From positions 26,309 through 90,308 of the forward strand of contig JAJIRX010000925.1 in NCBI GenBank assembly GCA_023853785.1: 64,000 bases of DNA, given 5' to 3'. Source of the DNA: Psilocybe azurescens (lineage: Eukaryota; Basidiomycota; Agaricomycetes; Agaricales; Agrocybaceae). The notes beneath the pieces were generated by a model that was not told the origin of the DNA, searched no databases, and was given only the letters and a program-made list of their open reading frames with translations. Positions 33,338 to 44,586 of the stretch are shown here, in pieces. The translations under genes were made by a program, and so were the position numbers. Each line of letters starts with the position of its first letter. The first letter of the stretch is position 1.

Positions 33338-34423
33338 TTCGTAGATTGTAATTACAATTTTTTCCATATGTATTGCTTTATTCCTTTTGGCACGTTGCGA
33401 TTCGATGGAGAAGACTGCTGCCCGTCCAGGGGTTAACGAGATCTGGGCTCGCCTGTGATATAAACTAGATTCTTCCGTTTCTCTGATTCAGAATGCCCAT
33501 GTCCACGAGAACATGAGAATATTCGGTGAACAGGTGAAGACTCGCACTGGATGTCCATTCGGTTGCGAATGTGCTGATTCGGGATCGCACGACTCGTCGT
33601 TGTTTTCCTGAAATGCCTCCTTTGCCCGTACCACGCCCTTGCAAATAGCCGATAACCTCCGTCCTACGCATGTTTGTGGGAGCGCATGTCCCCTATTTTT
33701 GCAGCTGACAGAACAGAATAGGCAGTTAGAGGGACTTTTGGTTGTACTTTGTATTCTGTGATTCTGTGCTACCAGACATTGTAACAGAGCTAAGTTAAAG
33801 TTGTTGGGGGTACTCATGATCAAAGCTTGGACTGATGGAGATTACTGTTCTGTCGCGTGGTCGCCGAGTAAGGAAGGGAGTTCTCTCCTTCTCAGACGAC
33901 TACCACTACAACGTGCCTACCCTCAAAATCAATCTCTCCCTCGGTCCTCTGTTGATTCCCAACACACAGCTGCGGCGCGAACGTGGACGCAGACACACAC
34001 TCGGCTATTTCAAGCACAAGCACAAGCACAACAGTCAGTCTGAATCAGCAGCACTTGCCAGGGCCAGGAAGAACAGAAATAACACACATACGCACCGCCC
34101 GCACACGCAAGGAGGCAGGCCTGGCCTCAGCAACGAGGCGGCCCCTGCTTCAACTTGTTTGGGTCACTGGGGGTCTCGTTTTTTTCTTTTTTCCGCTTTC
34201 TGTTTCTTCATTCCTATCAGAAACATCCCCTTCTTCTTCCGTTTTCATTCCATTCATTCATACGCTTTTCATATCGGATCTTGGTCTTGTTCTTGGGCTC
34301 CATTCATTCACTGGACACCAGACCACCAGACCACACCAGACTAGAGCGAGCATAGCGCCGTTTGTCTTTTTCAGGGACACTATTCGTCATCCCGCCGTGC
34401 AGGCTCGTCAGTTTGTTTGAGCT
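33338..34423. other. Intergenic region, leader of the Myb-protein gene
   Basis: No gene is supported. The right part (about 34150-34423) is T- and CT-rich with CATTCATTCATA and CCAGACCA repeats and reads like promoter and 5' leader of the telobox gene. Open frames across it change phase and lack motifs. Confidence 0.5.
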
Positions 34424-37400
34424 ATGGCGACGGGCTATAATCCACCAAATACGGCGGCGGCAGCGGTGAGACCGCAGTCGGGTGCGAGTGCGAGTGCGAA
34501 TTCGGGGGCGGGTGCGGGTGCGGGTGCGAGTCCGGGGCTGCCGTCGTCGTCGACGTTCTCGTTCAAGGCGCCGTTCCCCGTGTCCCCTGCGTCCGCGGCC
34601 CATGCGACGGCGCTGAAGCACCGCCGGGTGTCGCTTGCCTCCCCCTTCGTCGCCCAGGATCGTGAAGCCGTGGAGTTTTAGGGACGAGATGGGATTGCAG
34701 CTACAGGCGTCGGAGGACGCTGCTGCTGCTGCGACGACGACTGCAGCAGCAGCAACAACAACAACGACTTCACCTTGACTTTGACAACAACGTCGTCGAC
34801 CCTCCCCTTCGACAACAACAACAACAGAACCACCGACGACACCCCCAGTTGACACGCGCCCGGAGAAGAAGGGCAAGATGCGCAAAATCGACACCTCGCA
34901 GAACAGCGACGACTCCGCCACAGCCGCAGCCGCAGCCGCGCATGCGCACGGCCCGCTCTCAGCGGAGAAGAAGCCCCGCAAGAAGTGGTCGTCGGAGGAG
35001 ACGCAGATGCTCGTCGACGGGTGCAATAAGGTGGGTCTCATATGATATGCCCTGTGTGGGGTTGTGGTTGTGTTCAATGCTAATGCTGATGTTATTGTAT
35101 TGAATGTGAATGTAGCATGGCGTCGGCAACTGGAAGACTATCTTGCAGGACCCGGAGTTTACGTTCCTTGATCGCTCAGCGGTCGATCTCAAAGACAGGC
35201 ACGCATTTATTTATTCCTAAAGCTAGCACTCTTCCCCTAACTAGTCCTACTCCCTACATCCTTCCTACATCCATCCAACTACTACACAGATTCCGCACCT
35301 ACTTCCCGGACGCCTACAAAAAGCACTACCCGAACGCGCGCACGCACCTCTCCTCCAAGATCCGCTCGACCTTCGCCGACGGCACCTCGCTCTTCGAGAA
35401 GACGCGCTCCAAGCGGCGGCGCCCCTTCACCGAGGCCGAGGACCGCGCGCTGCGCGCCGGGTACGAGCGCCACGGCACGACGTGGGCGACGATCGTCAAG
35501 GACCCCGTGTTCCAGGAGCAGGGAAGAAGGAGCACGGACCTGCGCGACCGCTTCCGCAATGCGTTCCCGGGGCTGTATCAGGCGGCGGGGTATAAGCCGC
35601 GCGCGGCGGCGGTGGGCAAGGGCAAGGGGGGTGGGTGTGAAGGGTGCGGGTGCGGGTGGGGAGGGCGGCGTGCTGGGGGCAGACGACAGCGACGGCGGTG
35701 TCGATGCCGATGGTGATGATGCGCGCGGCGGACGACCAGCTCCCGGGCGCGATGTCGCTCTCCACAGCCGGGCCCGTGCGGAGCCGGCGGCGCGCGCACA
35801 CGACGAGCCAGGGCCTCCTGCGCGGCGGGACGAAGAGCGTGCCGCAGAGCACCGCGTGCTCGGAGGACGAAAGCGAGAGCGCCAGTGCCAGCGCCGCCGA
35901 GGAGGAGGAGGAGGCGGCGGCGGTGGCGGGGGTGGGAGTCCGACGAGGAGGAGGAGGGTGAAGAGGGAGATGGTGTTCAAGATGCCGCGCGCGCCGGTGC
36001 CGGTGTTTGTGGACGGCAACCATGATTTTAGGGCGGGGTCGCGGAGGCCCGGGAAGGGCGCCGCGGGGTCGTCGGTTAGTGCGCCTGTGTTGGGGGTCGG
36101 CGTCGTCAGCGTCGACGACTGCACCTGCACCTGCGGCATCAGCACCGCTAGTAGCACGAGAGAACAATAACAGCAACTACTTCGACGACGACGACGAGAT
36201 GGAGCTCGGCCTCGATTTCGAGCCCGAAATGGACATGGAGCTGGAGATGGAGCTCGCGCTCGTGTCCGCGCTCGACACCGCGGACCCGCTCAACATCCCA
36301 GACTTCCTCCCGAACCACACGCACGCGGACATGGAGACCGAGACGCACGCGCCGGGGCAGGGGCAGCACGCGCAGGCGCAGGCGCAGACGCCGCCGTGGT
36401 CGTCGTCCGGGCTCAACACGCCCACGCACTCGTCGACCGCCGCGTGGTCGACGGCGGCGGCGTCGCCGACGTCGAGCCACGTGTCGGACTTTTACATGGG
36501 TGGCGGCGGCGGCGGGGGCAACGGGGCGCGAGCAATAGCGCGTCCAGCGCGTCGTCGCCGTTCATCCACCGCCGGAACGATATCTCGACCCTGGGGAACA
36601 ACATGGGCATGATCGGGAAGAGCGCGTGGGGCACGCACGACTGGTTCTCGCCGAACCCGCGGCTCGACACCAGCGGCGGCGGCAGCGGCGCCACCTCGTC
36701 GTCGGGGTACCTCGACGCGCACGGCGGCGGCGGCGGCTTCTCGCCCGCGTCGCCCTTCTCGTTCCACCCGCACCTGAACCACGGCGTGCTCGACCGGTAC
36801 GACCTGTTCCCGCCGCCGTACATGCCCGAGGGCGCGAGCGGCGCGTCGGAGGCAGGGCACGCGCACGCGCACGGGGACGCGGCGCACACGGCGTTTTCGG
36901 ACGAGTTTGGGTTTGGGTTTGGGTTTGGGTCGGGCGGCGGCGCGGGCGCGGAGGGGGCGGCGGGGGGAAGGGGTACCACTCGCAGATCGCGGGCGACCTC
37001 ATCTCGGGCGGCGCGCGGATGAACTCGTTCGCGGCGTCGTTCCTCCCGCTGTCGTCGCTGTCCAGCGTCTATGGCGGCGGCCGTGGTGGTGGTGGTGGTG
37101 GTGGTAATGGCGGAGGTGGTGGCGGTGGAGGAGGCCCGAATGGCGAGATCCTGGGCTTGGGGTTGGAGGGCATCCCGGAGAACGAGGGTGTGCACCCGAT
37201 GCAGCTGCATGGGCATGGGCATGCGGGGGCGATTGACGAGCTGGGGCTGACGGGCATCTCGTTGAATGATAGGGTGGATTCGAGCTCGGGCGCGTCGACT
37301 GCTTCGGGGAATGGGAACGATGCGATGGACGACGGGACGCGGGATGGAGGGGTGGAGGAGGCGATGGTAATGGCAATGATGACGATATGATGGTCATGGC

Positions 37401-39132
37401 CTTTGGAATTACGCACTCGCCGCAGAAAACGCACCATCAACATCAACAGCAGCATCAACAGCGACAGCAGCAGCAAGAGGAGGAGGAAGAAGGCTCCGCG
37501 GATCTGGACCTGGACCTGGACTTGGACTCATCGCTCAACTCGGACTCGTTCGGGCTGGACGACCTGGTGGACATGAACGAGCTGCATGCGACGCCGCCTG
37601 CGACACCTGTGCTGACGCAGCCGCGCCCGCTCCGGCGCGCGTCTGGACCGATGATGATGATGCATCACAGTTTCGACCACAGCCCGAGTTGGGGGTCGAG
37701 TATAGGTGGCGGTGGTGCGGGTCCTGGAGGAGGAGGCGGGGGCGGGGGCGGGGGCGGGCACCATGCGCGGTCTATCTCCGTCCCGCCGTCGGAGGCGCGG
37801 AATGAGGTGTTTCCGAGCGGCGGGATCCCGATGTCGATGGACGATGTGGGCCTGCATAGCATGCACGCGCATGGGCTGGACTGGCAGCAGCAGCAGGCGG
37901 CGACGCTGCATTCGTTCTTCAACCCGCATCTCTCGTCGCCTGTTAGTGGGAATGGGAATGGCAATGGCAATGGCAACGGCCATGCGCTGGAGCATGCGCT
38001 GGGTGGACATCGTAGTAGGCATAATAAGGCGTCGGAGCCGATGAGGTTGAGTAATAGCACGGGCTCGCTGCACCCGCCTATGTCGCCGATTCTGCGCCAT
38101 CAGCCTCAGCAGAGTAACAGCGCTCAGCAGCAGCAGCAACAACAACAGCAGCAGCAGCAGCAGCATCAGCAGAGTTCTGGCTCGGTGTATCCCAGTAACC
38201 TCCTCCTCTCGCCAACGTCGCCCTCCACGCTCCCGCCGTCGTCGTCCGACCCTTCTTCCTCCTCTTCCTCCGACCCCCATGGCCATGGCCACGGCATCGG
38301 CATGGGCCACATGAACGAGCACAACGACATGAGCGAGCACACTCTGAACAGCGACCTCTGGCGGAACGTGTTCCCTCCTCCGGCGACTCGTATAACCTGT
38401 CCTTCCTGGACCTGCACACGTACTACGTGCATGGGCCCGGGCACCATGGACACGGGCCGCTGAATCACCACCATCATAGCCACCACCACCATCCGCATTT
38501 CCAGCATGGCGGGTTGGGCGGCGGGCTGGATGTGACGCTGGAGGACTATTCGGAGGCAAGGCAGGGCTTGGCGCTGGATCTGGCGCAGTCGGCTGTGTCG
38601 TCGTCGTCCTCGTTGTTGGGTGGCGGTGGCGGTGGCGGCTTTGGAAGTTGGGGTGGGAATGCGAGTGGAAGTGGTAATATGAGTCTGGGGTTGTCGTTGA
38701 GGGGGTTCAACCCGTCGCCTGTGGGCACGATCCGACAGCGGACGTCGGGGGCGGGGTCAGGCGCTGGGAGGGAAAAGACACCGATTCCTGAAAGGTTCGT
38801 GGCGCCGTCGCAGACGGTGTCTACTGTGAATGGGGAGCTCAGTGCGCTTGGGGTCGTTGGCGTTGGCGTTGATGATCATGGTCATGATGGCGATGAGGGT
38901 GCGGCTGTCCTGCGCAAAGGGGTGGGGGTCTAGCAAGGATAGCGCAACGACGACGACGACGCGGACTCGGAAACCGCCCCAGACGAGGTCGGGAAATGGG
39001 GCGCTTGGGAGGTCGATGAGCCATCATAGGGGCCAGAGCCAGAGCGCTGTGTGCCCGCAGGATTTGATGTTGCGCAATGATAATAAGAGGAAGAGGGCGA
39101 GCTGGGATGGGGTGTGGCTTAGCTCGGCCTGA
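34424..39132 (+). CDS. Two-Myb telobox protein, Tay1/Teb1-like
   Basis: This is a likely duplex-telomere-binding or promoter-binding protein. An Ala/Gly/Ser-rich head (from 34424) contains ALKHRRVSLA and, in another frame, WSFRDEMGLQLQASEDAAA. The first Myb repeat is KPRKKWSSEETQMLVDGC, HGVGNWKTILQDPEF and the telobox SAVDLKDRFRTYFP; the second is KRRRPFTEAEDRALRAGY, HGTTWATIVKDPVF, STDLRDRFRNAFPGLY. Two such Myb repeats separated by about 30 residues are the layout of Yarrowia Tay1 and fission yeast Teb1. The first telobox is split by an intron with a GC donor (35199) and AG acceptor (before 35291). The remaining 3.4 kb is low complexity: acidic (FDDDDEMELGLDFEPEMDME), poly-Gly, His-rich (HHHHSHHHHPHF) and polyQ. 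The coding phase jumps at least eight times (near 34641, 34790, 35630, 35940, 36110, 36520, 36970, 37385, 38390, 38930), mostly at G/C runs or repeats. I infer one long protein with sequence errors or slippage; the true end is uncertain. Confidence 0.65.
38125..38172 (+). repeat. CAG/CAA polyglutamine microsatellite
   Basis: A run of CAG and CAA codons, interrupted by one CAT, encodes about 15 glutamines in the C-terminal part of the Myb protein. Tracts like this are slippage-prone and can vary in length between strains. Confidence 0.85.
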
Positions 39133-39839
39133 AGGTGGAAAACGCTTCCATTCTATGTCTTTCTTTCTATTTCTTTTTCTACTTTTACTTCTACTTTTTT
39201 TTAGTTCTCTTTATGTTTTTTTTTCTGATTCTGATTTCAGTTACTCGGATTTTCTTTCCCTCGCTCCCTCTTCTCTTCTCTTTTCCAGATCTGGTTACGT
39301 ACCAAGTTATGTTTTTTCCCTCGTCTCTTTTCATTACACACCTAGCTATTCTTTTAATACCCTTGTTCTCGCCTTAAATTAAACTCTATCTCATCACGTC
39401 ACACCCTGTTATCTCTCTTCCTCTCTTCACACTTCTTTATCCGTTCTCCTTTTTTCTTTCACTCGCCCGTTCTCATGCTTCTTCCCAGCACTATCGTCGA
39501 CCACTACCCTGAATTATTGTCTTCTCTCTGCCTTACATATTCGGATTGTCTCGTTTCTATACTCGTCGTTTATCGAATGTCTTCCCTCAAGCTTGCCGCT
39601 ATCCTACTTTTCACTTTTCATTGCCTGATCGTTTTGTCCAATTTCTACTCCAATACATGCATTAGGGACATTCAAAGCCGGGCCCAACTCGCAGACGCAG
39701 CCCGCAGTGCGTGCAGAAGCCTCAGCTCATATAACATAAATTTGAATGTTCGCATTGTGACCCTTTGTAACAAACTGTCTTTCCCGTTTACGACACCACT
39801 TGAAAGCTACTCCCAAACATGAAGCATGTTGATAAACTG
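39133..39839. other. Pyrimidine-rich 3' region, no gene
   Basis: About 39150-39600 is strikingly T- and CT-rich on the plus strand, with long runs such as those near 39190-39220. It probably contains the 3' untranslated region of the Myb gene. I see no coding frame with motifs. Confidence 0.5.
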
Positions 39840-40960
39840 GCGATGGGCAGGATCTTGCGAGAGTTCCCAAACTGTCAATGTCAAATGAGAACCCCATCCA
39901 CCTCATATCAGTCAGGCGTTGGACAATAAACTTGTCCGTGAATAGGCCACTCAGAACACTTAACCATGGGCCACCTCCACCGACTAAGAACGTTGGGGGC
40001 AGCATTTCTCGCGGATGGCTTCCCTCTATGCGGAGATTAAGACAAGGTACTGAGAAGGACGTGGTTACAACTCACCCTGGGGTCAATCCAAAAGCATCTC
40101 ATGCTGAGACCACTTGAGTAGTCAGGTCACTCTCGCCTTCGCTGAGTTCTTGCTTCAGCTTAAGAATCAAGGGCGCAATATGAGCGTCGTCTATCTGCAG
40201 TGTGATAATGCGATCAGACTTGGTCCCATCAAGGTTTGGCTCTTCATGAACTTCGGCCTGCAGAATATGGCCTAGGCACTTGCATAGTCCTGCAATGTCT
40301 CTGTTGTGCCAATCCTCCATCTGAGCAACGTCCGATGCAAAGTACGTGAACTCTTGGACAAGTTTGAGATCATCGATCGTTGGCTGAACATACAGTTTGT
40401 TGATGAAATGAATAAATTCATCGAATATTGGGTGAAATATCTGTATGAGGGGATCGACTGTAGAAATGAGTCCCATTGGAGACCTCTGGCTATCATATAT
40501 AGCCTGGACGTCGTCGCCTTGGATTCCAAGATATCTAATCGGTTTGGCTCCCTGTGCAAGTGCCATTCCTCAAGTTAGCACAGTCTTGTTATAACCTAAT
40601 AGCTGGTATGAGGGACGCTCAAGCATAATGGGTTGGACATATGTTTAAACTCTCTCAGTTTTGGGACTACATCAATGTCGCTCTGCCTGACCACTGATCC
40701 TTCATCTGTAATCGTGACAACTAAATGAACAAGTTCGTCATTGCCCAATTTGACCATGCGGGAGAAGGGCCTAGGAAGAGGAACCTGTGTAAAGTGGGTT
40801 TTGAAATTGTCTACGGATGTCTTCCATTCATCTTCTAATGCAATATCTACTGTGAGCGGTTTTTGGGGCTATTACTCTACAACGGTTCAGAAACAACACA
40901 CGACATATGGAAAGAAGGGCGAGGAGGCTTACACGGGCGTGGAAAAGCTGATATAGTAAA
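39840..40960 (-). pseudogene. Truncated member of an Agaricomycete CRN/kinase-like family
   Basis: Reading down from about 40845, the minus strand gives IALEDEWKTSVDNFKTHFTQ, RMVKLGNDELVHLVVTITDE and SDIDVVPKLREFKHMSNPLC. Then, from 40568, come KPIRYLGIQGDDVQAIYDSQ, IFDEFIHFINKLYVQPTIDD, QIDDAHIAPLILKLKQELSE and, after two short introns, GGGGPWLSVLSGLFTDKFIV with QRLTD (about 39925-39975). The order and the GPWL..FTDK..VQRLTD block match a family of fungal proteins that I associate with CRN-type kinase-like genes; this assignment is from memory and uncertain. The header and the catalytic half are missing, so this is probably a remnant. It lies head-to-head with the CRN copies starting at 41445. 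Confidence 0.4.
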
Positions 40961-41012
40961 CTATGGCCCGAGTCCCGAAACATAAATAAACATGCTTTTC
41001 TCTCCAACCCTA

Positions 41013-41409
41013 GTGTTGTGGGAAATAGGCGCGCGAAATTGCACCTGCAAATTAGCTGCTAATTTGCCAGTCCGGGCAGGATGATAAATTTGAGGTGCAA
41101 AATAGGGAAAATTAGCCTAGTGGGTAGGGGTACGGAACTGTCGAATACTGAGCTCAATGCCCATGCATACTTTGAATGAAATAAGCCAATTATATATTAA
41201 TAGACCCTATTGGACTTAAAAAAGACACAGACAGCTTTAGGAGCATATCACGCAAAATCAATACATAATTTATTTACACATTTGGAATTTTATTAGCCTG
41301 GGCCCCTCAGCTGCAAATTAACCCTATTTTACAGAGCAAATTTCGGCCTCCGGCAAGCGCTAGCAAAATTTCCCGGTGAAGCAGGTCCGGGGAATATTTC
41401 TCGCAACAC
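41013..41409. mobile_element. 397-bp MITE with terminal inverted repeats and TA target site
   Basis: The left end GTGTTGTGGGAAATA and the reverse complement of the right end, GTGTTGCGAGAAATA, match at 13 of 15 positions. The dinucleotide TA flanks both sides (41011-41012 and 41410-41411). The related promoter at 45635-45665 lacks this segment and keeps one TA at the corresponding point, so an empty site is visible in the same window. TA duplication and short inverted ends suggest a Tc1/mariner-type non-autonomous element. It carries no gene. Confidence 0.8.
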
Positions 41410-41444
41410 TACAACCACCCTAATCTCTACACCAACAAATCGCG

Positions 41445-41877
41445 ATGTTAACCACATTCGCTTGTTACTTTCCTGCTGAAAACCCTCTTTTCATCCCCAT
41501 TAACATACATTGCGATGATTTTGTGCAGGAACTATCGAAGGAGATCATAGTAGATCTCCACTCACGCGGTCGGACAGATGTTAAAATTGATGACCTCCGT
41601 CTTTTCAAGGTAAACTTGTTCTCTCTCTGGTAATCACCCGATTAACCCGCAGCAGGCGGATGTTCCCTTCGAACCCGAAGATACACTGCAGTCGCGTAGC
41701 CTTCAGTGGCTTCACAACCGACCAGCCGATAGTCGGCTCGGTGAAATGAAAACCCTTTCAGATGTCTTTTCCCAACGGCCCTCACGAAGAGGGCCAGGTA
41801 GATATTATCGTTGCTGATGCGGAAGGTATACTCTATCCAATCTTTCAATTCTGTCTTGCTGATTTCGTGTCAGTTCT
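41445..41877 (+). pseudogene. CRN-like gene copy A, head fragment
   Basis: This copy encodes the CRN-type header (CYFPAENPLFIPINIH, with DDLRLFKVNL at its end) and, after an intron, the start of the next domain (ADVPFEPEDTLQSRSLQWLH). Crinkler headers are short ubiquitin-like modules ending in a Leu-x-Leu-(W/F)-K-V motif, known from oomycete and fungal effector-like proteins. At about 41877 the sequence switches directly into the upstream region of copy B, so the copy is a partial tandem duplication of 467 bp and has no kinase-like part. A T run at 41767-41770 is one base longer than in the sister copies and shifts the frame. Its promoter is interrupted by the 397-bp MITE. Confidence 0.7.
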
Positions 41878-41911
41878 AACCCACCTGCTCCCTCCACACC
41901 AACGAATCGCG

Positions 41912-43894
41912 ATGTCAACCACAACCAGATTCACTTGTTACTTTCCTGCCGAAAACCCTCTTTTCATTCCCATTAAAATACATCGCGATGAATTTGTCAT
42001 AGAACTATCGAATGCGATTTTAGGAGCACTCCACTCACGCGGTCGGACAGATGTTAAAATTGATGACCTCCGCCTTTTCAAGGTAAACTTATTCTCTCTC
42101 CGATAACCACCCGATTAACCTGCAGCAGGCGGATGTTCCCTCGATCCCAAAGAGACCCGGCAGCTGCGAAGTCTTCAGTGGCTTCACAACCAACCAGCCG
42201 ATAGTCAGCTCGATGAAGCGAAAACTCTTTCAGATATCTTTCCCAACGGCCCTCACGGAAAGGACAGGCTAGATATTATCGTTGCTGATGCGGAAGGTAT
42301 GGCCTATCCAATCTTTCAATTCTGTCTTGCTGATTTCATGTCAGTTCTGGAAATAATTAAAGGTCTGGATGATCCATATAACGTGTATAACAGCCACATC
42401 AGGAAAGGTGCGCATTGTGTGGAGATCTTCTAGGATCATACCTTTCTCATTTATGTCCCAGCTCTTCACAAGAGTCTAGATCGCTTGTCTCTTTCTTCTT
42501 TGCCATCGGATGTAATATCTTCTTCCCACAAACTGGCTGAGGTATTAGACCCCAAGTCCTCCAACTATCCTAAAATTCACCTGGGTCGGCCTGGCGGAGC
42601 CCCCGCCGTGATTTTCAACCCGGCCCTCGCCATCTTGCAGCAAGATCTCGACGATCTTCAGCAGGTCCTAGTCGACCGTGCAGATGTCGAGCGTGCTTTC
42701 AAGTACATCCAATGTGCGGTCAGATTTTACAAGGATGAGGCCAGCCGTCAGAATGAGATCAAAATGCTAGTCGATAATATGATCGGTGAGGCAGGCAATT
42801 GGAAACCAACTGGTAATGCTAGCTGGGGAAAGATCCTGTTTCTAATCTTCTTGGAGCTGAAGAACACGTGGGGCCTTGGTGGGGATGCTACTTGTCAAGC
42901 TGTTATTGATTATAGCAAAATAATTTCCCGAGATGAGGTTCTACGTCATTCAATTTACTGTTTTGAATCCCGTAACTTAACTTGTTTGAATTTTACAGTA
43001 CAAGAAATTCAGGCTTCACTGTAATTTCCCTGCTGTCCTCATTGGTGTCACTGCGAATCGCCTCGAAATCTCCGTCGCCGTTTGTGTAGGACCGGTCTAC
43101 GTGACCAAGCTACTCACCCTCGAACTTACCTTGGGGTTTCATGGCTCTGAGAGCAGTATCCGCCTGGCCCGTGTCTTTAAGGCCTTGTCACGGTGTCGGG
43201 AGAATCTCAAAGATTATTACGACGGAGTCATCAAATTGGAGTCTCCCAAGCTCTCTTGTTTGTATCCGAGTCCGACAGCCATCGATCCTTCACAGAAACT
43301 GCCCAAACTTACCTACCGGCAGCTCCTAACGAGAGATGGTCAACCTACCTCAGCTCTTGTTGACCTGGGGAATGTATGCACAGCCATGTACATCGCTAGC
43401 CTCGCCCTTGGCGACGGTACTAGTAAGGAGGTTATCGTCAAATTTACCGCGCGTTACAACGAAGCAGCGCATCGCATCCTTGCAGAAGCTGGATTTGCTC
43501 CGACACTACATTTCTGTGGGCGGGTCGTTGGCGATCTATATATGATCGTTATGGACCGTGTGGCTTGGAAGTCGATTTGGCAGCTCAAAGTGTACAAGAC
43601 CCCCGTTCCTGCGATCGTCGCAAAGCAGGTCGAGCAGGCAATAAATCTGCTTCACAAGGAAGATATTGTCTTTGGGGACTTACGGACCAACAACATTCTT
43701 TACGTCGCATCTGAGAGTAAGGCGGTTATTGTTGACTTTGATTGGCCCGGCACGGATAAAAAAGCAGATATCCGGTCACGCTCAATCCTAACAGTGTCTG
43801 GGCAGAGGATGTTATACCTTACGGTCTTATGCACAAAAGCCATGATTTATGGCAATTGGAGCAACTGAAGGCGCTTTGCGAATCAAATGATTAG
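41912..43894 (+). CDS. CRN-header kinase-like protein, copy B
   Basis: Exon 1 (ATG at 41912) is a CRN-type header ending DDLRLFK. Further exons encode VADAEG, a helical middle region (ADVERAFKYIQCAVRFYKDE, LFLIFLELKNTWGLGGDATC) and, after an intron at about 42941-43000, a kinase-like domain: EVIVKFTARYNEAAHRIL (Lys, strand 3), YMIVMDRV (hinge), KEDIVFGDLRTNNILYV (catalytic-loop equivalent with Asp and Asn) and AVIVDFDW (metal-binding Asp). The glycine loop is not obvious, so activity is uncertain. A single base is missing at about 42141 compared with copy A, and the frame near 43758-43763 (six A) is one base off in both B and C. The stop in the frame that continues the family pattern is 43892-43894. 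Such proteins are effector-like candidates in fungi; whether this one is secreted or used internally is unknown, and no signal peptide is visible. Confidence 0.7.
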
Positions 43895-44586
43895 CTGACT
43901 ATTTCGCTCTCGTTTCTTGTACCGACTGATTTGATGTCCACCATTTTGTAGAAACAATGTTTTGGAGACCTCCTAATTCCTTGATAGTGTTATAGTTCCC
44001 ATAGCCGCATTTGCGTCTTGGTAGTCTACTTAATCTACGTCGGACACTAAAAATCCCTACACCATTAGTTAAATATCACTTACGGACTCTGCGATGCACA
44101 TGTACGCATATTCTTTCAACATGGTGTATGCTTAATGGACAATCAATCATTCTGGGTTAACCTGTGATTCATGGATGTAAGATGCAATGAAGTCAATTCA
44201 ATGCCGAGTTTCGCGACTGTCTGACAATAAAATGAAAATGTTCGTTAAATGTACAAAAGCAATGAAAGAGATATCATGATCGAACATGAGATACACCAAC
44301 CTCACCAACCTCGATAACGTCTTCTTTGACGTCCTCACAATCATAATCTATTATTCCATTATCAGGCAACCTTTTTCAACAATGTTCAAGATATGCCGGA
44401 AAGAGCACAAGGAGCACTTGATGCGTCACTGTCGAGACTAATTTGGGCATCCTCCGATTCAGATCTCAAGGATGGTTACTATCATCACTTGTACAGAGGT
44501 ACAGGATCTATGACACTATATCAATTGTTTGTCATTCTGATGTTTTTTTCTTTCTTTGAAGCACTTTTTGAGATAGTCATTGCATG
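43895..44586. other. Spacer between CRN copy B and F-box remnant
   Basis: The first 100 bp match the downstream flank of copy C (47684-47750) and so belong to the duplicated CRN unit. The rest has no supported gene; a 64-codon frame at 44393-44587 is motif-free. Confidence 0.5.

Noticed and set aside
34304..37476. Very long minus-strand and alternative plus-strand frames in the GC-rich Myb gene
   Set aside because: They are Arg/Pro/Ala-rich shadows of GC-rich low-complexity coding sequence; the plus strand frames with Myb motifs and acidic/His/Gln tracts explain them.
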